Source of the DNA: Ectorhizobium quercum | Lineage (GTDB): Bacteria > Pseudomonadota > Alphaproteobacteria > Rhizobiales > Rhizobiaceae | DNA length: 64,000 nucleotides | Assembly: GCF_026552795.1 (NCBI RefSeq) | Contig: NZ_JANFPI010000003.1 | Location: 496,001 to 560,000 of the forward strand | Reading direction: 5' to 3' | Shown: in pieces, positions 53,623 to 62,642 of the stretch | Numbering within the stretch: the stretch's first letter is position 1 | Layout: each line of letters begins with the position of its first letter | The notes under the pieces: generated by a model | Databases searched by the model: none | What the model saw: the letters and a program-made list of their open reading frames with translations, nothing else | What the model was told of the DNA's origin: nothing | Position numbers and translations under genes: made by a program

Positions 53623-53650
53623 TCATTGCATAACATAGATTATGGAACTT
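53623..53650 (+). other. candidate dif-like XerCD recombination site
   Basis: An 11-base arm TCATTGCATAA, a six-base centre CATAGA and an 11-base arm TTATGGAACTT. The inner bases GCATAA and TTATG match the E. coli dif arms exactly and the arm/spacer geometry is 11-6-11. It lies in the 252-bp gap 53455-53706, which has no gene. Genes to the right run on the minus strand for 7 kb, and the large conserved clusters to the left are mostly on the plus strand, as expected at a replication terminus. Confidence 0.5.
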
Positions 53651-53706
53651 AAGAGGGGCGAGTTCCTGCGGTCGGCCTGTCTTTGTCCCCGCCATTCAGT
53701 CTCACT

Positions 53707-54546
53707 TTATTCGACATTATTGAGTTCGACTGTCACAGCCAGACCGTCATAGGCCGGTTCGACATGCGGCGGCGTTTCGCCCATGACCGTCTCATAGTCC
53801 AGCGGTGTGTGCATATGCGTCAGCACCGCACGCTGAGGCGCCAGCCGCTCGATCCATTCGAGTGCCTGCTCGAGCGAGAGATGGCTTGGATGGCGTTTGT
53901 ATTGCAACGCATCGATGATCAGCAGATCGAGGCCGCCGAGCTTTGAAACGGTCTCCGCCGGAAAATCCGATACGTCGCTGCAATAGGCCACGTCACCGAT
54001 GCGGAAGCCCAGCGAATGAATGTCGCCATGTTCCTGTTGCAACGGCAGAAACGATATCGGCCCGCCGGCGCCCTCGATACGGATCATGCTGTCCGGCGTC
54101 TCGATGATTTCAGGCCGTACGACCGGTGGATAGCTGCTGCCCGGCGGCGTTTCGAGACAATAGCCGAAGCCCTGGCGAATGCGCGCCATCGTGAAGGCGT
54201 CGGCATGTATGGGGATACGGTTTTTCTGCATGATGAAATAGCCGCGCAGATCGTCCAGCCCGTGAAGATGATCGGCATGGGCGTGAGTATAGACGACGGC
54301 ATCTATGTGCCGGACGCTGGCCTCGATCATCTGTTCGCGAAAATCCGGTCCCGTATCGATAACGACGGTTGTCGTGCCGCCGTCGGGCGCGGTCTGCTCC
54401 ACCAGCAGCGCGGCGCGCCGGCGACGGTTTTTCGGGTTGGCCGGGTCGCAGGCTCCCCAGTCGCCGATGATGCGCGGCACCCCCGGAGAAGATCCGCAGC
54501 CAAGGATCGTGAACCGGCGCTGCCATGTCTTCGGCGCAGGCGTCAT
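53707..54546 (-). CDS. MBL fold metallo-hydrolase (PhnP-like)
   Basis: A 279-aa metallo-beta-lactamase-fold phosphodiesterase, closest to PhnP and RNase Z-like enzymes. The metal motif HAHADH is at residues 88-93, an N-terminal LGCGSSPGVPR is characteristic, and further ligands are in QQEHGDIHS (near 170), YCSDVSDFP and LTHMHTPLD. It has no signal peptide. The start overlaps the tatD stop by four bases, so the two are coupled. PhnP itself works in phosphonate use, but no phn genes are near. Confidence 0.88.
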   Translation of the reverse strand: MTPAPKTWQRRFTILGCGSSPGVPRIIGDWGACDPANPKNRRRRAALLVEQTAPDGGTTTVVIDTGPDFREQMIEASVRHIDAVVYTHAHADHLHGLDDLRGYFIMQKNRIPIHADAFTMARIRQGFGYCLETPPGSSYPPVVRPEIIETPDSMIRIEGAGGPISFLPLQQEHGDIHSLGFRIGDVAYCSDVSDFPAETVSKLGGLDLLIIDALQYKRHPSHLSLEQALEWIERLAPQRAVLTHMHTPLDYETVMGETPPHVEPAYDGLAVTVELNNVE

Positions 54547-55331
54547 GCGGTGACTTTCGGCATTTTCGAGAAGATCCGGAGCGCGTTTTCCGTCGTGATC
54601 CGGGCTATCTCTTCGTAGGAAACGCCTTTTACTTCGGCCAGAACCTCGGCCGTGTTCACCACGTAGGACGGCTCGTTGCGTTTGCCGCGCCAGCGTTTGG
54701 GCGCGAGATAAGGCGCATCCGTCTCGACGAGAAGCCGGTCGAGCGGCACGGTCGCGGCGATCTCGCGCAACTCGGTCGATTTCGGGAATGTCAGGATTCC
54801 CGAGAAGGATACATAGCCGCCAAGCGCGACGCCGCTATCGGCCAGCGCCTGTCCAGCCGAAAAGCAATGGAGGATGAAAGGGAAGGCGCCCTTCCCCGTT
54901 TCTTCCCGCAGAATGGCTGCCATATCCTTGTCGGCGGCCCGGCTGTGGATGACCAGCGGAAGCTGCGTGCGCCGGGCGGCCTCGATGTGGCGCAGAAGCC
55001 CGGTCTTCTGGTCTTCCGGCTTCTGCGTGTCGTAGAAGTAGTCGAGGCCGGCCTCGCCGATCGCCACGATCTTTTCGTGCGATTGCGCCAGCGCCACGAG
55101 GTCGTCGGCTGTGATGTCGAGTTCCTCGTTTGCATTGTTCGGATGCGTGCCGACGGAACAGAAGATGTTCGGATATTTTTCCGTGATCGCAAGCAGGGTA
55201 TCGAGCTTGCGGACACGCGTCGAGATCGTCACCATCTGGCCAACGCCGGCCTCTAAGGCGCGTTGCACGATCGCGTCGCGCTCCGCCTCGAAGTCGGCGA
55301 AATCCAGATGGCAATGGGTATCGATCAGCAT
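54543..55331 (-). CDS. tatD: TatD family metal-dependent DNase
   Basis: A 262-aa TIM-barrel metal-dependent hydrolase. TatD-family metal ligands are visible: DTHCHLD (His6, His8), AIGEAGLDYFYD near 90-101, PLVIHSRAAD near 125-134, FILHCFSAG near 152-160, and LLVETDAPYLAP near 203-214. It is probably a 3'-5' DNase. It lies between metG (11 bp upstream) and the MBL gene, a common rhizobial order of metG-tatD-MBL. Confidence 0.94.
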   Translation of the reverse strand: MLIDTHCHLDFADFEAERDAIVQRALEAGVGQMVTISTRVRKLDTLLAITEKYPNIFCSVGTHPNNANEELDITADDLVALAQSHEKIVAIGEAGLDYFYDTQKPEDQKTGLLRHIEAARRTQLPLVIHSRAADKDMAAILREETGKGAFPFILHCFSAGQALADSGVALGGYVSFSGILTFPKSTELREIAATVPLDRLLVETDAPYLAPKRWRGKRNEPSYVVNTAEVLAEVKGVSYEEIARITTENALRIFSKMPKVTA

Positions 55332-55342
55332 CGGGCCGGTCC

Positions 55343-56893
55343 TTACGCTTCCGGCGCGACGTAGCGCGGGAAGACCGGCTGCGGCGCCTGAAGCGGCGTG
55401 CCGGGCACGAGACGCCCGCCCTCGCCCAGAGCGGCGAAATCCCGCTTGTCGTCAGGCACGGCAACCAGGTCCAGCAGCTTTCCGGCGCTGTCCGGCATGA
55501 TCGGCTGGAGCAATATAGCGATCTGGCGCACCACTTCGGCAGTCACGTAGAGGACCGTGCCCATGCGGACCGGATCGGTCTTCTTCAGCGCCCACGGCTC
55601 CTGACCGGCGAAATAACGGTCGGTTTCGGAGACGACCGCAATGATGGCGGCCACGGCCTTGTGGATCTGCTGGCTGCTCATTTCCTCGCGGCACACGTCC
55701 AGAAGACCGTCGACGGAGGCGAGCATCGCCTTGTCGGCATCCGTGAATTCACCGGGTGCGGGGATCTGTCCGTCGCAATTCTTGACGATCATCGACAGCG
55801 AGCGGCTGGCAAGGTTGCCAATGCCGTTGGCGAGGTCCGCATTGATCCGGGTCGCGATCCCCTCCTCGCTGTAGGAGCCGTCCTGGCCGAAGGATACTTC
55901 GCGCAGGAAGAAATAGCGCACCTGGTCGACCCCGAAATGGTTCACCAGATTGACCGGATCGACGACGTTGCCGACCGATTTCGACATCTTCTCGCCCTTG
56001 TTGAGCAGGAAGCCGTGGGCGAAGACGCGCCGGGGCAGCGGCAGGCCGGCGCTCATCAGGAAGGCCGGCCAGTAGACGGCGTGGAAGCGGATGATGTCCT
56101 TGCCGATGATATGGACGTCCGCCGGCCAGAATTTCGCCCGCGGGCCGTTCGGGTCCTCCACATAGCCGGTGGCGGTGATGTAGTTGGTCAGCGCGTCGAC
56201 CCACACATACATGACGTGGGCCGGATCGTCCGGAACCGGGATACCCCAGTCGAAGGTGGTGCGGGACACCGACAGGTCCTTGAGGCCCGACTTGACGAAG
56301 GAAAGGATCTCGTTGCGGCGCTCGGCGGGGCCGATGAATTCCGGTTCGTCCTCATAGAGTTTCAGGAGGCGGTCCTGATAGGCGGAGAGGCGGAAGAAAT
56401 AGCTCTCCTCCTCCACCCATTCGACTGGCGTACCCTGCGGCCCGTAGCGTATGCCGTCGTCGCGCAACTCGGTTTCGCCTTCCTGGTAGAAGGCTTCGTC
56501 GCGCACGGAATACCAACCGGAATAGCTGCCCTTGTAGATATCGCCATTGGCCGCCATGCGGCGCCAGACCTCCTGGACCGTCCTGTGGTGACGCTCCTCG
56601 GTCGTGCGGATGAAATCGTCGTTCGAGATGTTGAGAAGCTTCGCCATCGCCTCGAAGGCGTCGGAATTACGCCTGGCGAGTTCCTGCGGTGTTATTCCTT
56701 CGGCGCGGGCCGTCTGCTGCATCTTCTGGCCGTGTTCGTCCGTTCCCGTCAGGAAGAAAACCGGACGCCCGTCGAGCCGCTGGAAGCGCGCGATGGCATC
56801 GGTCGCGATCTTTTCATACGCATGGCCGATATGGGGCCTGCCGTTGGGATAATCGATCGCGGTGGTGATGTAGAACGGAGACTTGTCTGTCAT
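55343..56893 (-). CDS. metG: Methionyl-tRNA synthetase
   Basis: Charges tRNA-Met. The 516-aa class I synthetase has HIGH at 21-24 and KMSKS at 302-306. The connective insert has no Cys4 zinc knuckle, and the C-terminal tRNA-binding (Trbp111-like) domain is missing, so it is the short form common in alphaproteobacteria. The gene follows holB after about 100 bp and precedes tatD. Confidence 0.97.
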   Translation of the reverse strand: MTDKSPFYITTAIDYPNGRPHIGHAYEKIATDAIARFQRLDGRPVFFLTGTDEHGQKMQQTARAEGITPQELARRNSDAFEAMAKLLNISNDDFIRTTEERHHRTVQEVWRRMAANGDIYKGSYSGWYSVRDEAFYQEGETELRDDGIRYGPQGTPVEWVEEESYFFRLSAYQDRLLKLYEDEPEFIGPAERRNEILSFVKSGLKDLSVSRTTFDWGIPVPDDPAHVMYVWVDALTNYITATGYVEDPNGPRAKFWPADVHIIGKDIIRFHAVYWPAFLMSAGLPLPRRVFAHGFLLNKGEKMSKSVGNVVDPVNLVNHFGVDQVRYFFLREVSFGQDGSYSEEGIATRINADLANGIGNLASRSLSMIVKNCDGQIPAPGEFTDADKAMLASVDGLLDVCREEMSSQQIHKAVAAIIAVVSETDRYFAGQEPWALKKTDPVRMGTVLYVTAEVVRQIAILLQPIMPDSAGKLLDLVAVPDDKRDFAALGEGGRLVPGTPLQAPQPVFPRYVAPEA

Positions 56894-56995
56894 GGTCGGC
56901 TTTGATCCGCTGAATTTTTCAACATGCCGCTCTTACTCCAACTGGGCGGCAAGCGAAACAGCAAGTTTGCCCGAAATGCCGATTCGGGGCTCGTC

Positions 56996-58024
56996 TCAGC
57001 CGAGCGCCTTCACGTCTTCGAGCAGCGAGATGATCGTCTGCTTGCGGTCGAGATTGTAGGCCTGGGCGAGACGAAGCCGCTCCTGAACGTCGGATGCCAG
57101 ACGCGCATGCCGTTCGGCCGCATCGAGATCGCCGGACAGCGCCGAAGACCGGGCCCGCATCATCACCGTATTTTCCAGATGACCGGTGAAGAAGCCGTGC
57201 AGCACGTCGCTGTCCTTGGCCGACAGGACATCGGCCAGCTTGTGCATGGCCTTGCGTGCCGCCGGCCCCGAGGCATCCAGAACGCCCGACAGCGCCTCCG
57301 CGATGTCCATGCCGCCGTAATTGACGAGCTTGATCGCCTCCGACACGCTGCCGCCCGCTTTGGCCAGTACGGCATCGGCGTTCGGGCCGGGATCGAGGCG
57401 AAGAGCGGACAACGCCTTGCGCAGGTCCTCGTCCGCCAGAGCCTCCAGCCGCAGCGGCAGGCACCGGGACCGGATGGTGGGAAGCAGGCGGCCGGGAGCG
57501 TGGCTGAGCACGAGGAACATGGCCCGCTTCGGCGGCTCCTCCAGGATTTTCAGAATGGCGTTCGCCGCGTTCCGGTTCAGATCGTCGGCCGGATCGATGA
57601 TGACGATGCGCCAGTTGCCCGTTCCCGATGTCTGGGCGAAGAAGTGCCCGGCCTTGCGAACCTCGTCCACGGTGATCGCGGCCTTCACCCGGCCGGTCTT
57701 CTCGTCCACCGGCCGCGTCAGATGCAGGAGATTGTGCGAGGCTCCCGCCGCGATCTGCCGGCTGACCGCCGATTGCGGATCCGGATCCGCGAGCCGGTCC
57801 GGCGCGTCCGCCGGATCGGGATGGCTCAGCACATGGTTGGCGAAACGAAAGGCGAGCGTCGCCTTGCCGATGCCCTGCGGCCCTTCGATGAGAATCGCAT
57901 GGTGCCCCTTGCCCGAGCGGTAGGATTGGGCAAGGAAGTCTTCCGCCGCCGCATGGCCGAACAATCGCGTGGTCTCGGACGGATGGACGGCGCCGTCGAG
58001 AACATCGTGCCGCTCGCCGCTCAT
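56996..58024 (-). CDS. holB: DNA polymerase III subunit delta'
   Basis: Delta-prime of the clamp loader, 342 aa. The P-loop region [17 protein letters not shown] near 46-62 is present, with the AAA+ sensor region and [22 protein letters not shown] near 165-186. The ATG at 58022-58024 overlaps the tmk stop by four bases; a much longer frame to 58423 lies wholly within tmk and is a high-GC artefact. There is no Cys4 zinc module of the E. coli type. Confidence 0.94.
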   Translation of the reverse strand: MSGERHDVLDGAVHPSETTRLFGHAAAEDFLAQSYRSGKGHHAILIEGPQGIGKATLAFRFANHVLSHPDPADAPDRLADPDPQSAVSRQIAAGASHNLLHLTRPVDEKTGRVKAAITVDEVRKAGHFFAQTSGTGNWRIVIIDPADDLNRNAANAILKILEEPPKRAMFLVLSHAPGRLLPTIRSRCLPLRLEALADEDLRKALSALRLDPGPNADAVLAKAGGSVSEAIKLVNYGGMDIAEALSGVLDASGPAARKAMHKLADVLSAKDSDVLHGFFTGHLENTVMMRARSSALSGDLDAAERHARLASDVQERLRLAQAYNLDRKQTIISLLEDVKALG

Positions 58025-58710
58025 GTCGCGCCTTCCGTTTCGCCGCCTGCCGGCGCGATCGCAGCAAGGAGCGGCGTGACTGCCGCCATGACGTCCCGCG
58101 CTATTGCCGCCTCGTCGCGCCCGGCATCGATCACGCGACAGCGCTCCGGTTCCCGGCGGGCGATCTCCAGAAAGGCCTGCCGGCGCGCCTCGTGAACGGC
58201 GATGGTTTCCTTTTCGAAGCGGTCGGGCTCGTCGCCGGTCCCCTGCCCTTGCGCCCGGGCCTTCGCCCGCGCCAGACCCGCGGCGGCCGGAATGTCCAGA
58301 ATGATGGTGATGTCGGGGGCGGTATTCTCGATGGCGATGCGTTCGAGACGATCCAGAAAAACCGGCTCCAGATCTCCCGGGCCACCCTGATAGACCCGTG
58401 AGGAATCCATGAAGCGGTCGCACAGAACGATGGCGCCGTTTTCCAGCGCCGGACGGATGACGTCCCGGACATGGTCGTTGCGGGCGGCGGCGAACAGCAT
58501 GGCTTCAAGCCCGGTTCCGAACCGCTCCGCCTCCCCCGACAGGAGGATGTGGCGCACGGCTTCGGCGCCGGCCGAGCCGCCCGGCTCACGCGTTACAAGA
58601 ACGTCGAATCCCCGGCGGATCAGCTTGTCCGCCAGATGGCGGATCTGCGTCGATTTGCCGGCGCCCTCGCCGCCCTCGAAACTGATGAACAAACCTCTGG
58701 AATCCGGCAA
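58021..58710 (-). CDS. tmk: Thymidylate kinase
   Basis: Tmk phosphorylates dTMP to dTDP. The 229-aa protein has the P-loop [12 protein letters not shown] near 11-22, TREPGG near 40-45, and [13 protein letters not shown] near 96-108. The gene is coupled to holB downstream and lies 85 bp after the carboxypeptidase gene. Confidence 0.96.
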   Translation of the reverse strand: MPDSRGLFISFEGGEGAGKSTQIRHLADKLIRRGFDVLVTREPGGSAGAEAVRHILLSGEAERFGTGLEAMLFAAARNDHVRDVIRPALENGAIVLCDRFMDSSRVYQGGPGDLEPVFLDRLERIAIENTAPDITIILDIPAAAGLARAKARAQGQGTGDEPDRFEKETIAVHEARRQAFLEIARREPERCRVIDAGRDEAAIARDVMAAVTPLLAAIAPAGGETEGAT

Positions 58711-58795
58711 AACGCTTTCCTGTCGGGTTGGGAATCTTCACGCGGAAAGACCGCTCGCCCTTCATAGAACAACGGGGACGGCAATGAAACAGGCC

Positions 58796-59962
58796 TCACC
58801 GCCAGAAAAAAACAAGCGCCCACAAAGCCGCCCCTGCGCGGCTTGCCAGCGACCCCTGTTCCACGGATTCCGCAGTATAGACCGGCGCTTCCTGAAGGAC
58901 CGTCTCGCCGACCTTCACTTTCAGTAGGCCGATTTCCCGGCCCTTTTCGACAGGCGCGCGGATCGGGCCGCGATATTCGATTTCCGCCGACAGACGGCCG
59001 GTTTCCGCTGTCGGTGCATAGACATGGATGTCGCCCAGCGGCGCTAGCGCCACCTTCGCGGCATCGCCGCCATAGACCTCGGCCTCGCCGGCGATGTCGC
59101 CGGCGGCATAGGCGCGCATGGAGACGAACCCGTCGAACCCCCAGTCGATCAGCCTTGATGCCTCCTCCAGCCGTTCCCGTTCACTGGCAAGGCCGCTCAT
59201 GGCGAGAAACAGCCGGGTTTCACCGCGCATGGCTGTCGCAACGAGGCCGAAGCCGGCGCCGTCCGCATAACCGGCTGCGAACCCGTCGACGCCGGCCACC
59301 GAACCGAACAGCGGGTTCTTGTTGCGCTGGCGGATGCGGTTCCATTCGAAATCGACCTGCCCATAGAGCGCGAAAAAGTCCGGATAGGAGGATTGAATGC
59401 GCTGTGCGAGGGTCAGGGCATCCCTGACCGTCATGCGGTTTTCGGCCGAAGGCAAGCCGGTGGCGTTGCCGAAGCGCGAACCGCTCAGTCCCAACACTGC
59501 GGCGCGTTCGTTCATCCGCTGCGCGAAGGCGTCTTCCGTGTCGGACAAGCCCTCCGCCAGAACGATGCAGGCATCGTTCGCATTCTGCACGATCGCCCCG
59601 GTCAGGAGGTTGAGAACGGAAATATTCGTCCCCAGGGCCGCAAACATCGTCGTGGTGCGCGACGGGGCGCCGCCGCTGCGCCAGGCATGTTCGCTGACGC
59701 GAAAGGTCGTGTCCGGCTGGATCTCCCCGCGCGTCAGGGCGTCGGCGACGGTCTCGACCGTCATCAGCTTGGCCAGCGAACCCGGCGCGAAGGGCTCGTC
59801 CGGGTTGCGGGAAAGAAGCACGGTTCCCGTTGCGGCTTCCACCATCAGAATACGCGGTGCCTTGACGTCGGTCAGCAATGCGGCGTTTTGCGCCGCGCCC
59901 GGGGTGGCAGGCGAGACCGACAGGCCCCAGACCAGAACGAAAAGCGCTTGCCGGTTCTTCAT
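58796..59962 (-). CDS. D-alanyl-D-alanine carboxypeptidase homologue (S11) with degraded motifs
   Basis: A 388-aa S11 family protein with a signal peptide (about residues 1-24) and a C-terminal hydrophobic tail that may anchor it. Such enzymes trim the terminal D-Ala from peptidoglycan pentapeptides. The SxxK motif is intact (Ser62-Leu-Ala-Lys65). The SxN motif reads Asn127-Ala-Asn129, and the KTG motif reads Ala229-Ala230-Gly231. Two of three catalytic motifs are therefore changed, so activity is doubtful. It lies 31 bp downstream of rlpA, another cell-wall gene. Start ATG at 59962. Confidence 0.87.
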   Translation of the reverse strand: MKNRQALFVLVWGLSVSPATPGAAQNAALLTDVKAPRILMVEAATGTVLLSRNPDEPFAPGSLAKLMTVETVADALTRGEIQPDTTFRVSEHAWRSGGAPSRTTTMFAALGTNISVLNLLTGAIVQNANDACIVLAEGLSDTEDAFAQRMNERAAVLGLSGSRFGNATGLPSAENRMTVRDALTLAQRIQSSYPDFFALYGQVDFEWNRIRQRNKNPLFGSVAGVDGFAAGYADGAGFGLVATAMRGETRLFLAMSGLASERERLEEASRLIDWGFDGFVSMRAYAAGDIAGEAEVYGGDAAKVALAPLGDIHVYAPTAETGRLSAEIEYRGPIRAPVEKGREIGLLKVKVGETVLQEAPVYTAESVEQGSLASRAGAALWALVFFWR

Positions 59963-59993
59963 GCAAGCTCCCTTGAGACGGGACGACCCGGCT

Positions 59994-61034
59994 TTACGGA
60001 TTGACCGGCATGGCCCCTTGTGTCCAAACCAGAGCGACGCCCGGCCTGCTCGCCGGCTGCGCCGCCGACACCGTCTGGGGCACCATCTGCATGACCGGAG
60101 CCGCGGCGTCCGCGGTCGTCGCCATGCCCGCATGAGGACGCGGCACCGGCAGCGGGCCGGCGGACGGAAGCACCGCGAAGGTTCCTGCGGCTTCGGTCTC
60201 GGCAGCAGACGTGGAGGCCGACATCATCGCGAAGGCCGAAGGCCGTGCCCCGTTGCTCGGTGTCGGGCCGGACAGGCTGGTCTGCAACGAGCCGGAGGTG
60301 GCGAAGGACCGGGCGCGACCCGACGCGGACGAGCCCGCGCTGTCGTTCGACGCCACCATGACGCCGGTGGCGATCTGCCCGTCCGGTGCGACCGACGGCA
60401 GGCGGTCGCCCTTGCGCACGTAGGAGGCCATCAGGAACGGCATGTCGTGACCGTCAAGCGGCGCCTGGCCCATATACTGGACATTGACGCGTCCGGTGCC
60501 GGCGCGCTTGAAGTCGAGCAGTTCGGCGGCCTTGTTGGAAACGTCGATGATCCGGCCCTGATGGAAAGGGCCGCGATCGTTCACGCGAACGACGACCGAG
60601 GAACCGGTATCGACATTGGTGACGCGCGCATAGCTCGGCAGCGGAAAGGTCGGATGGGCGGCGGAAAGATGCTGCTGGTCGTAGACTTCGCCATTGGCGG
60701 TGAGGCGGCCGTGAAACGCCGAGCCGTACCAGGATGCGAGGCCCGTCTTGTTGTAGCCGGGATCTTCCTTGGGCACATAGGTCTTGCCCTTCACGGCGTA
60801 TGGCTTGCCGACCATGTAGCGGCCGCCGCCCTTCGGCACCTTCGCGCCATCGGCGACGCGCGGGCTGGCCTTGACGCCATAATCCTTCTCGGAAAAATAT
60901 TCCTTGGAGCGCGTCTGCTTCTTGGTCTCGGCCTTCTGCGTGGTGGCGCAGGATGCCATGCTCAGACACATCACCGGCAATATGATCCACGAAATGCCCT
61001 GTGCCAGTTTACGTCCAGCCTCGATCTTGGTCAT
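59994..61034 (-). CDS. rlpA: RlpA family septal ring lipoprotein
   Basis: A 346-aa protein with a lipoprotein signal (LSMASC; lipidated Cys29), a double-psi beta-barrel domain around residues 95-175 (GLASWYGSAFHG, NGEVYD, VVRVNDRGPF), and a long Ser/Ala-rich C-terminal tail without the SPOR domain found in E. coli RlpA. RlpA enzymes are lytic transglycosylases acting on denuded glycan at the septum. The ATG at 61034 follows GGGG; an ATG at 61046 has no ribosome site. It lies upstream of the carboxypeptidase homologue, suggesting one cell-wall operon. Confidence 0.92.
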   Translation of the reverse strand: MTKIEAGRKLAQGISWIILPVMCLSMASCATTQKAETKKQTRSKEYFSEKDYGVKASPRVADGAKVPKGGGRYMVGKPYAVKGKTYVPKEDPGYNKTGLASWYGSAFHGRLTANGEVYDQQHLSAAHPTFPLPSYARVTNVDTGSSVVVRVNDRGPFHQGRIIDVSNKAAELLDFKRAGTGRVNVQYMGQAPLDGHDMPFLMASYVRKGDRLPSVAPDGQIATGVMVASNDSAGSSASGRARSFATSGSLQTSLSGPTPSNGARPSAFAMMSASTSAAETEAAGTFAVLPSAGPLPVPRPHAGMATTADAAAPVMQMVPQTVSAAQPASRPGVALVWTQGAMPVNP

Positions 61035-61296
61035 ACTGCCCCACATCTGCTACTAGCCGGCTTGAAAAACGCGATAATGCGACCGGCTCGCCACTCCTGC
61101 ATGTCCCCTTGGCAGGGTACTACCATCTCCTCTTTCAGTAGCACAAGATGGCAAAATTGGGAGTCGCGAGTCGAGATCGTTAAAATTCAATACATTATGG
61201 TTAACGATTGGTTAAAATAGTGCGCGTGGCCCGTTCGCCGGGCAATCGTTCCGCGGTCTTGCCCGCCATAAGTTCGGCGCCTTGCCGAATGTCCCC

Positions 61297-61325
61297 TTGC
61301 AAAATCGCTCCGGTTCACGTCATAA
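61297..61325 (+). promoter_or_regulatory. candidate promoter of tRNA-Ser
   Basis: TTGCAA, a 17-base spacer and TCATAA, ending ten bases before the mature tRNA 5' end. The preceding 61035-61296 is AT-rich in part (GTTAAAATTCAATACATTATGG) and contains no gene. Confidence 0.55.
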
Positions 61326-61335
61326 GGCGACGCGA

Positions 61336-61425
61336 GGATGGGTGGCCGAGCGGTTTAAGGCACCGGTCTTGAAAACCGGCGTAGGCGCGAGTCTACCGTG
61401 GGTTCGAATCCCACCCCATCCGCCA
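61336..61425 (+). tRNA. tRNA-Ser (anticodon TGA)
   Basis: A complete class II tRNA. Acceptor GGATGGG pairs with CCCATCC; the anticodon stem CCGGT/ACCGG encloses CT-TGA-AA with the anticodon at 61370-61372; a long variable arm follows; the T-loop is GTTCGAATC; discriminator G and encoded CCA. It reads UCA and other UCN codons. A restriction-modification pair follows, consistent with tRNA-Ser serving as an integration site; the only repeat I see nearby is AACCCGCCT twice (61469-61477 and 61481-61489). Confidence 0.97.
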
Positions 61426-61539
61426 ATTTTGCTGTATTTAGTGGGTTCTCCGCATGGTTTTCAGGATGAACCCGCCTAAAAACCCGCCTTCCCGAAAGTG
61501 ATGGGATGCGACGGAAAACGATGTTGTGAGACGACAACG

Positions 61540-61562
61540 AGCCGCCCTTGAGGCGGCTTTTT
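61540..61562 (+). terminator. intrinsic terminator after tRNA-Ser
   Basis: AGCCGCC, loop CTTGA, GGCGGCT, then TTTT. It lies 115 bp after the tRNA and 77 bp before the endonuclease gene. The sequence from there to 61638 carries a CACAC/GTGTG dyad and no further gene. Confidence 0.75.
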
Positions 61563-61638
61563 GTTGTCTATCATGGACGCATTTCCCATTGGCTCATACC
61601 ATGCACACTGAATCAACTGTGTGGGGGCGTGAGACGGG

Positions 61639-62640
61639 ATGGCGTTGCATGATGATGTAGCAAGGTTGCGCGAGGCGCGAACACAAAACGGAGGGGCCGC
61701 GGTCCCGGCGGCGCTTCAAGGCGTCACGAAGGAGAAGATCAGGCAAGTTCTTGGGCGTCTCGATCTTGGCAACAACGCCGATCTTGTTGATGGTATCTTT
61801 GCGCTTCTCGATGACCAGACAGACAGTTGGTTCTCAAAGGCTACCGCCGGGACGAAGTTCAGTCACGGCGCGACTACCGCGCACCTCGCTTGCCATATCG
61901 GCATCCTTCAGCGTGGAAACGGAAAGCTGGACCGCGAGGGCCGGGACTACTGGATCAAGCCCCTTCGTGAGTTGGGCGGCATCGAGCCGATCCTGCTTCA
62001 CGGCAGCGAGTTTATTCACGGGCATGTCGTAGCGAAGTCGCCCAACTCCTCATACCGGCTGGCCGAAGATTTCAAGGCGATCCTTCAAGCCCCGGACGAT
62101 CAGTGGCCCGGGATGCTTGCCGGGTGGGCGCAACAGGATGCAGCGAGGCGGCGGCGTGAGTTTCAGGCCGCGATGGCTGAGGCGTCCCGGCAGTTGGTTG
62201 ATACCGGGCACAGCGACTTGATCCAAGCCAGCATAGACCACTACGCGGCCCGCTTTCTGCCCGGATATGAGGTCATCTATGTCGATGACGGAGACGGCGA
62301 CCGGATCACTGACGAAGATCGGGAAACGTTGGCCCGCGCGGGCATTGAACTGCGTCTCGGGGATGCGATGCCGGACGCGCTGCTGTGGAACCCGGAGACG
62401 GACCGGCTTTGGGTCATTGAGGCCGTGACCAGTGACGGCGAGGTGGACCTTCACAAGGTCAGTCAGCTTCGGACGCTCGCGGAGCGTTGCGGGAAGGCTG
62501 GCGTGGACTTCACCACGGCCTATCGCACATGGAAGGAAACCGCGGCCCGCCAAGGTGCCCAAGGGAACGTGGCGGTGGGCAGCTACATCTGGATTCAGGC
62601 CGATCCGGCCAAGCACTTCCGGGTCGAGTCCTTCGAGTAG
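61639..62640 (+). CDS. Type II restriction endonuclease, BsuBI/PstI family
   Basis: A 333-aa enzyme of the BsuBI/PstI family, whose characterised members cut CTGCAG. The catalytic part is C-terminal: MPDALLW with Asp246, then VIEAVTSDGEVD with Glu261, and the closing HFRVESFE. The N-terminal 200 residues form the helical, winged-helix-like part. The ATG at 61639 has a modest ribosome site. It converges on the methyltransferase with two bases between the stops. Specificity for CTGCAG is inferred from the family. Confidence 0.88.
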   Translation: MALHDDVARLREARTQNGGAAVPAALQGVTKEKIRQVLGRLDLGNNADLVDGIFALLDDQTDSWFSKATAGTKFSHGATTAHLACHIGILQRGNGKLDREGRDYWIKPLRELGGIEPILLHGSEFIHGHVVAKSPNSSYRLAEDFKAILQAPDDQWPGMLAGWAQQDAARRRREFQAAMAEASRQLVDTGHSDLIQASIDHYAARFLPGYEVIYVDDGDGDRITDEDRETLARAGIELRLGDAMPDALLWNPETDRLWVIEAVTSDGEVDLHKVSQLRTLAERCGKAGVDFTTAYRTWKETAARQGAQGNVAVGSYIWIQADPAKHFRVESFE

Positions 62641-62642
62641 CC

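Noticed and set aside
53476..53640. small open frame after the Rrf2 gene
   Set aside because: Low coding character, no ribosome site, and it overlaps the dif-like element.
56996..58423. holB extended to 475 codons
   Set aside because: The first 133 codons lie inside tmk in another frame and look random; the ATG at 58024 overlaps the tmk stop as expected for a coupled pair.
61426..61638. attachment-site duplicate of the tRNA-Ser 3' end
   Set aside because: No second copy of the tRNA 3' end is visible inside the window; any such repeat would lie beyond 64 kb.
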